A stretch of DNA of 64,000 nucleotides from DATFUL01 sp041499035 (lineage in GTDB: Bacteria > Patescibacteriota > Microgenomatia > UBA8517): assembly GCA_041499035.1 (NCBI GenBank), contig JBGQJK010000003.1:1-64000 (forward strand), in the 5' to 3' direction. Of the stretch, positions 59,212-64,000 are shown piece by piece. How positions within the stretch are numbered: position 1 is the first letter of the stretch; each line of letters starts with the position of its first letter. A program made the position numbers and the translations under genes. Under the pieces are notes generated by a model that had not been told where the DNA came from, did not search any database, and saw nothing but the letters and a program-made list of their open reading frames with translations.

Positions 59212-60396
59212 TTATTTGAATGTTTCTTTTAAAACTTCAATGTTTTTTTCAAAATCATACTTAGAGTTTATTAGATCATAATTATTTTTACTAAATTCTT
59301 TATAGATTTGTGGATTCTTTAATAGTTTATATATCGCTTGAGCCATATGGTCCGGGCTCTTTTCTTTAACTACAAAACCACCTAAGCCATTTTTTAACAA
59401 TTCTACTGACGAATCATTTTTGGCAATTACCATAGGGAGTGCTGCGCTCATGGCTTCAAAATACATTCCGGGCATGGTGTCTAAAATTGAACCGGATACA
59501 AAGATATCGGCTTTTTTATAGAATTTATGAATAAGAGTTCTTGGAACAAACCCAATGAAAGAAATATATTTTAAGAGATTAAGTTCTTGACTAAGTTCTT
59601 TAACCTTTTTTTCCATCGGTCCGTCGCCTACAATAGTCAATTTTATGTTATTTACCTTATATTTTTTCAAAAGTATAGCTACCGCTTCAATTAAATCTGT
59701 TACTCTTTTACGTTCCAGAAGATACCCGACAGTTAAAAGATCGAATGACTTACCGATTTTTGATTTTGGCTTGGATGAAAAACCATTCTTTATAACACCT
59801 AAAGTTATTGTCTTAACATGACCAATTCCCTTTTGTCTAATTGTGTTTTCGCCGGCCGAATCAATCGTGATTATTTGATTTGACATATTGAGAGTAAGTG
59901 TTGACAGTGGTTTAAAAATCTTATATAGAAGGCCATAAATTAACGCATCAATCTTTTCGAAAAACGTCCGTCTCCTGCCTTTAATATTTTTATTATTAAA
60001 AAACCGCATATCGAATGGTGAATAAACAGGTCCGATTACAAATCTGATCTTTTTTCTATTCCATATTGCCAGAGGGCTAAACGTAGAGTCAATAGCAAAC
60101 GGACCCTGATGCCAAATACAATTATATTTATTCGATTTCATTAATTCCAATGATTTTATAAAGACTAGAAAAATGAATTGAATCCGTTTGAAATTACTGA
60201 TATGGCTTGGTTTCTCATCAAATAAATTGTGAATTTTGAAGTTTCCTATTTGTTTGATACCCGAATACCCTACCAGAACATCACCCGAAAAAGTTTTGTC
60301 TTTTGCTATTTGTTTTAGATATTCAAAAGAACGTGTATGTTCGCTTCCTGAATTCTCGTTTATATAGTAATGTAGCGGTGCAATAAGTAGTTTCAT
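59212..60396 (-). CDS. Glycosyltransferase family 4 protein
   Basis: 394-residue GT-B retaining transferase. The C-terminal Rossmann half begins SFDLLTVGYLLERKRVTDLI, has LTIVGDGPMEKKVKELSQEL and the donor-binding EX7E pattern in FEAMSAALPMVIAKNDSSVE. The N-terminal half (about 1-190) binds the acceptor. No membrane segment. It overlaps the deacetylase gene by 4 bases. Sugar specificity unknown; likely adds hexose to a lipid-linked surface glycan. Confidence 0.92.
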   Translation of the reverse strand: MKLLIAPLHYYINENSGSEHTRSFEYLKQIAKDKTFSGDVLVGYSGIKQIGNFKIHNLFDEKPSHISNFKRIQFIFLVFIKSLELMKSNKYNCIWHQGPFAIDSTFSPLAIWNRKKIRFVIGPVYSPFDMRFFNNKNIKGRRRTFFEKIDALIYGLLYKIFKPLSTLTLNMSNQIITIDSAGENTIRQKGIGHVKTITLGVIKNGFSSKPKSKIGKSFDLLTVGYLLERKRVTDLIEAVAILLKKYKVNNIKLTIVGDGPMEKKVKELSQELNLLKYISFIGFVPRTLIHKFYKKADIFVSGSILDTMPGMYFEAMSAALPMVIAKNDSSVELLKNGLGGFVVKEKSPDHMAQAIYKLLKNPQIYKEFSKNNYDLINSKYDFEKNIEVLKETFK

Positions 60397-61187
60397 AAAA
60401 TATTTGTTTTTATAAATCCCCTGAAAGTCGAGACAAGAGGGCTAGCTAGAACTTTAAATTCTGCAAATGAGTGTGTGCCGTCAACACCAATACGTGGAAT
60501 TTCCAGAGGTTTTGTGTTTATCGTGATTTCGCCGTCATTCATAGTTAAACCAAGCAGATAGCCGGCTTTTTTGGCTGTATTAAGAATTGTTTTGTCGTAT
60601 TTGCCTCTAGGATAAGCAATATATTTAATTTTGATTCCCAGATTTTTTTCCAGACTTTTCTTTGAGCCTGTAATCTCTTGTTTTATGGCGGGAGGGCTAA
60701 GTTTTAACAAGTCAGGATGGGTAGAAGTGTGACTTCCGACTGCCCAGCCGTTTTTTGTAAGGGCAAAAACATCGTTTTTATTTAGGAATTCTCTTCGGGT
60801 TGCTAGTTCCGAATAATTAGCATTCTTTGTATCCCCAATGAGAAATACGGCGGGTCTTATATTTAGCGATTTAACAAATGTTTTAATTTTTAGGATGTTT
60901 TTATATCCGTCATCAAATGTAATAAGAATCGAAGGTTTGGTAATACTAAGCTTTCCGGCTAAGAAATCTTGAAGCTCCTTTAAAGTAATAAATTTGTAAT
61001 TTTTTGCCAAAAATTTCACTTGCTTCTTAAAGTCATTTGGGGCTACGCTAAAATCCCAGCCATCTGTGTCGATGCTGTGGTAGCAAAGGATCGTTACTTG
61101 GGGACCCCGGAGTTTTAATACCTTGCCGATTGCAAAAAGTAAGATGTAAACCGACCTTCTCATTAAAATAAAGACTTTCTTTTTCAT
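60393..61187 (-). CDS. Polysaccharide deacetylase (NodB homology)
   Basis: 264 residues with the CE4 fold: motif 1 LITFDDGYKN (metal Asp pair), motif 2 VGSHTSTHPDL (HxxxH metal ligands), motif 3 IAYPRGKYDK and later AGYLLGLTMNDGEITI. N-terminal helix-forming stretch RRSVYILLFAIGKVL may anchor it. It deacetylates N-acetylhexosamines in peptidoglycan or surface glycan. It starts 1 base after the nucleotidyltransferase stop. Confidence 0.92.
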   Translation of the reverse strand: MKKKVFILMRRSVYILLFAIGKVLKLRGPQVTILCYHSIDTDGWDFSVAPNDFKKQVKFLAKNYKFITLKELQDFLAGKLSITKPSILITFDDGYKNILKIKTFVKSLNIRPAVFLIGDTKNANYSELATRREFLNKNDVFALTKNGWAVGSHTSTHPDLLKLSPPAIKQEITGSKKSLEKNLGIKIKYIAYPRGKYDKTILNTAKKAGYLLGLTMNDGEITINTKPLEIPRIGVDGTHSFAEFKVLASPLVSTFRGFIKTNIL

Positions 61188-61188
61188 T

Positions 61189-61767
61189 TTATTTAGTTTC
61201 CTTGTTTTCCCTAATTATCCTGTTAAAAAATTCCAACCTTACCCTTTTATACTCCCGCATCGAAAGTCCATTGGATTTCAATTTAATTTGTTCATATTCT
61301 TTAAGCAGAGATTTATTTGAACTTAGTATGTTAAACGATTTCAGCGGGCCTCGGCAGACTCTGCTATTGGGGTCCCCTAGAATTAGCTCGATTTCGCAGC
61401 CGTTCTTGGTAAAATGCCACTCTACAAACTCTTTTCTTGTTTTGTCGGCGTTTCCAAATAGTCTTACAAGTCCCGGAAGATATTTGGGAAAATGTTTCGG
61501 ATCAGATAATGCTATTAGGTCTATGTCCCTCTGTCCCGAAATTTTGAAAGCCGCGGAACCGATAAGATATACCGTTAACCCCGGAATATTTTTAGATATT
61601 AAGTTTTTTAAATTTTTCCCTGTTTTATTTACATCCGGATCATATGGAAATATTTTTATTTTCTTATCCGTGGGGTAGGTGTATGACCACAAAAACTCTA
61701 TCGGTGATTGAAAAAACAACTTGATATTTCTTTTAAGATTAATCATTTTTTTTAGTACTTGCGGCAA
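61189..61767 (-). CDS. Nucleotidyltransferase-fold protein (GrpB-like)
   Basis: 192 residues. GSAAFKISGQRDIDLIAL (about 73-90) is the nucleotidyltransferase signature GS...DxD, and EIELILGDP provides a third acidic strand. N-terminal ~60 residues include KIFPYDPDVN. It resembles GrpB/UPF0157 or small NTases, so it may activate or modify a small substrate in the glycan pathway. It overlaps the GT2 gene by 29 bases. Confidence 0.75.
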   Translation of the reverse strand: MPQVLKKMINLKRNIKLFFQSPIEFLWSYTYPTDKKIKIFPYDPDVNKTGKNLKNLISKNIPGLTVYLIGSAAFKISGQRDIDLIALSDPKHFPKYLPGLVRLFGNADKTRKEFVEWHFTKNGCEIELILGDPNSRVCRGPLKSFNILSSNKSLLKEYEQIKLKSNGLSMREYKRVRLEFFNRIIRENKETK

Positions 61768-62638
61768 TCGACCAGGTCTCCCCCTGTTTGCTGTTGCCTG
61801 ATCTCAGTCTCATATAAAGCTGGAGGAAAAAATAGGCAATAGAATGAATCGGGAAATTGATTAATATGGGTAGAGATTTAAGGATAGCTAGCGCATAATC
61901 TCTTTCCGGAATTTTTGTTTCGGCCTCGACCAGGTTTGAATCAAAATATTTTTTCTGTTCAAGTATCGTGTTGAAAAACCGTGTGCTTTGTTTTTTGTGA
62001 TCTCCATAGTTTTCCGGTACCTTGTACCAGGCGACTGCATTCCCGATATATTGATATCTGAAATTTTCACTGACGCATCTTAGATATGAATACATATCAT
62101 TGCCGACCGATGACGGAAAGTGCAGTGACTTAAAAAACTTTTTTGAGTAAGACCGGGCCAGACCGTGACATGTGTATACATTGTTGCCTTTTTTAAAGAC
62201 CCCAAACAGGACTTCCTTCAGGAGCATGCTTACAAAAACAATCTTGCCATAGAAGCTGGCCGGCAGTTTCTCTGCTATTGCCGAGGAGGTTAAGTCGGCG
62301 CTACCCGAAATTATCGGGCCGGTAAGTTTTTTTATAAAAGTGCTATCGTGAATAGCAATATCTCCGTCGAGTGTAACCAACACATCACCTTTCGTCTTTA
62401 AGATAATTTGGTTTAGGCCCCTGGCTATTCCCCGCCTGTCCGGATTTGCGATAACTGTCACTTTGGGGTTTTTAAGCGATCTGGCAATACTGACCGTCTT
62501 GTCGCTTGATCCGTCTGAGGAAACTATGATTTGGCTGATGATAAATCCATCCTCTTTTTGAGCCAAGACGCTCTCAAGCAAAGTTTTAATATTTGCTTCT
62601 TCGTTATAAACCGGTATTCCTATATCAATTTTTAACAT
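61739..62638 (-). CDS. Glycosyltransferase family 2 protein
   Basis: 299 residues. GT-A fold: IDIGIPVYNEEANIKTLLES at the N-terminus, SSDGSSDKTVSIA nucleotide-binding segment, DxD in VTLDGDIAI and a C-terminal amphipathic/membrane helix (about 255-285, NFPIHSIAYFFLQLYMRL). It is closely similar in plan to the next upstream GT2, so they look like duplicates. Overlaps on both sides. Confidence 0.92.
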   Translation of the reverse strand: MLKIDIGIPVYNEEANIKTLLESVLAQKEDGFIISQIIVSSDGSSDKTVSIARSLKNPKVTVIANPDRRGIARGLNQIILKTKGDVLVTLDGDIAIHDSTFIKKLTGPIISGSADLTSSAIAEKLPASFYGKIVFVSMLLKEVLFGVFKKGNNVYTCHGLARSYSKKFFKSLHFPSSVGNDMYSYLRCVSENFRYQYIGNAVAWYKVPENYGDHKKQSTRFFNTILEQKKYFDSNLVEAETKIPERDYALAILKSLPILINFPIHSIAYFFLQLYMRLRSGNSKQGETWSIAASTKKND

Positions 62639-63539
62639 ATGCTGATTTTATTCTGTCCCAATTACTTATGCGTAAGTCTCTGTCGGTTAAGTTTTTCGCA
62701 ACGGTCAAATAAAGTTTAAGGCATATTGCAGCTATAAAAAGAATGGGGCTTTTAACAAACATCTTGATCGCAGCGGTAATCTTTAATCTGTATGGTGTTT
62801 TGTAATAGATATCAATTTTAGGTCCGAAATATGCTTTTATGTCAAAATATGTATTTTGGTGTCTTGTTGCCTGTCTTAGATAATCCTTTAAATTGTCCGG
62901 TGCTTTGTAATAAACGTTTATATTTTTTGCGAAATAAAACCTCATTCTTTTTAGGCGGGAATCTATGTAAATAAATTCATCATCGCTAATTACCTGCTTA
63001 GGTATACTAATAGTCTTGCCGTATTTTTTGCTAACTGCATATGAACATCCATGCATGTTGTGAATTGAGTCTCCTTTATTAATATTGTTACGAATCTCGT
63101 ACCATATCTCGATTAAAAAATTAATTACTTTTCCAGCAAAAGTGCTTGCTTTGAGGGGTTGATCATGGAAAGCTAGTAGATCGGCGCTGCTTTGCTTGCT
63201 GATTTCGACGACTTTGTTAATTAGGTTTTTATCAAAGATCTTAACATCGGAATCAAGGCAAATAAGAATATCGCTTTTGTTCTCGGTAAACAATCTATTT
63301 AATTGAAAGATTTTACCTGACCTCATGTCCGATCTTAAACAATAAATCTTCCCGTATTTTTTAGAGTAGTTGGATATTATTTTAGCAGTATTATCTTCGC
63401 TGCAGTCATCAGCAACTAAGATCTTTTCTAGCGTATAATCCCCACTGTCTAGGCTAAGAATGTTCTCGAGCAACTGGCCGATATATTCTTCTTCGTTATA
63501 TGCTGCTATGGCTACACTAACTGTAATAGTTTTTTTCAT
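62625..63539 (-). CDS. Glycosyltransferase family 2 protein
   Basis: 304 residues with the same plan: VSVAIAAYNEEEYIGQLLEN, VADDCSEDNTAKI, DxD in ICLDSDVKI, HGCSYAVSKKYG and SDDEFIYIDSRLKR, and a C-terminal helix (SPILFIAAICLKLYLTV). It overlaps the downstream GT2 by 14 bases and starts 1 base after the in-frame end of the interrupted GT2. Confidence 0.92.
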   Translation of the reverse strand: MKKTITVSVAIAAYNEEEYIGQLLENILSLDSGDYTLEKILVADDCSEDNTAKIISNYSKKYGKIYCLRSDMRSGKIFQLNRLFTENKSDILICLDSDVKIFDKNLINKVVEISKQSSADLLAFHDQPLKASTFAGKVINFLIEIWYEIRNNINKGDSIHNMHGCSYAVSKKYGKTISIPKQVISDDEFIYIDSRLKRMRFYFAKNINVYYKAPDNLKDYLRQATRHQNTYFDIKAYFGPKIDIYYKTPYRLKITAAIKMFVKSPILFIAAICLKLYLTVAKNLTDRDLRISNWDRIKSAYVKN

Positions 63540-63540
63540 C

Positions 63541-64000
63541 TTAATTTCGCAGTATTTTTTTTGTTGACTTATATTCTTTATATTTTGGGTTAAGCGTATT
63601 TTTGCTGTGCGAGAATAGTCTGTTTAAAACAAAAGTCAAAATATAAAGTGATGTCCAGAGTCGATTTTTTATAAGTTCTTCAAGAATATAATTAAATAAT
63701 AAAGTTTTTGGTATATTTTATTATTTATACCTGACGTCTTTACTAAAGTATTTTTCAATAGAGTTGACTCCGCTAATAAACTTATTACTTTGTTTTACTT
63801 GGTCGGGGAAATCGGAAATCATACCCCCATACATATTAGCGTTATCTATCATTATAAATTCATATCCCAGCGTTTTGGATCTCAAGTATATATATGCGTC
63901 TTCAGCAACATCTAACGGAAGGTTTAGTTCTTTTGCAAAATTTCTAGATAATGCCTTAATTGAATGTCCACCTAACCAATATATGTTATTTCCATTTTTC
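63541..64000 (-). pseudogene. Glycosyltransferase family 2 gene interrupted by two consecutive stops, 5' part outside the window
   Basis: C-terminal part of a third GT2, reading from the right edge: NGNNIYWLGGHSIKALSRNF, EDAYIYLRSKTLG and NSIEKYFSKDVRYK, aligning with HGCSYAVSKK...DDEFIYIDSRLK and the following residues in the neighbour. Then come TAATAA (63718-63723). Reading on in the same frame there are 58 more sense codons: NIPKTLLFNYILEELIKNRL, LYILTFVLNRLF (helix) and a basic tail, ending TAA at 63541-63543 one base before the next ATG. This tail matches the paralogue's C-terminus. A 6-base TAATAA insertion would explain it. Read-through, pseudogene or sequencing error cannot be separated here. 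Confidence 0.65.

Noticed and set aside
1..64000. UGA recoding as in some CPR lineages
   Set aside because: TGA ends clear genes at normal length (e.g. the protease stopping at 10627), so the code looks standard.
1..64000. CRISPR array
   Set aside because: No regularly spaced direct repeats of 25-40 bases; Thr/Pro codon repeats in surface genes are coding.

Overview
The window looks like part of a small, moderately AT-rich genome of a Candidate Phyla Radiation (Patescibacteria) bacterium, most plausibly from the Microgenomates side. This is inferred from gene content, not from a phylogenetic marker. The signs are many very short orphan membrane proteins; Thr/Pro-rich secreted proteins; an rpsF-ssb-rpsR operon with no rplI after it; and core proteins lacking a domain (histidyl-tRNA synthetase, release factor 1, YchF). 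TGA serves as an ordinary stop (for example the trypsin-like protease at 9476), so the standard bacterial code applies. At least 25 genes have a -10 hexamer (often an extended TGnTAnAAT) ending only 6-10 bases before the start codon, so leaderless mRNAs appear to be the rule. I used this to choose many starts.

Layout. 1-5.4 kb: an ABC-2 exporter (partial), a VKOR-family thiol oxidase and two tandem double-module GH130-like proteins. 5.5-10.6 kb: ychF, an unknown gene, rpsF-ssb-rpsR, then S41 and trypsin-like envelope proteases. 10.6-15.1 kb, leftward: an operon for a phosphoribosyltransferase-like protein, a LOG-like protein, hisS, an EamA transporter, rpmE and prfA, preceded by a strong promoter and a T-box leader whose discriminator-pairing base fits tRNA-His. 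15.1-30 kb: mixed housekeeping (GNAT, metallo-hydrolase, dnaB, tRNA-Leu, RluA, Kef antiporter, YebC) with a large secreted beta-helix protein. 30.0-31.2 kb: a non-coding stretch with a predicted ~590-nt, strongly folded element closed by an 18-bp long-range helix, the best candidate here for something undescribed. 31.2-43.5 kb: a tyrosine recombinase followed by about 26 mostly tiny, mostly orphan genes, almost all with their own leaderless promoters. 43.5-54.5 kb: gyrA, a sortase overlapping its likely LAxTG-type substrate, a cellulose-synthase-like glycosyltransferase, and secreted multidomain carbohydrate-active proteins (a TIM-barrel hydrolase; PIG-L deacetylase + discoidin + three PA14). 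54.5-64 kb, leftward: a surface-glycan locus (three GT-C membrane glycosyltransferases, a GT4, a NodB deacetylase, a nucleotidyltransferase, three GT2), the last carrying two consecutive in-frame stops.

Together the window shows basic information processing (replication helicase, gyrase, ribosomal proteins, tRNA charging and termination) beside a heavy investment in cell-envelope proteins and glycans, as expected of a small, surface-dependent cell.
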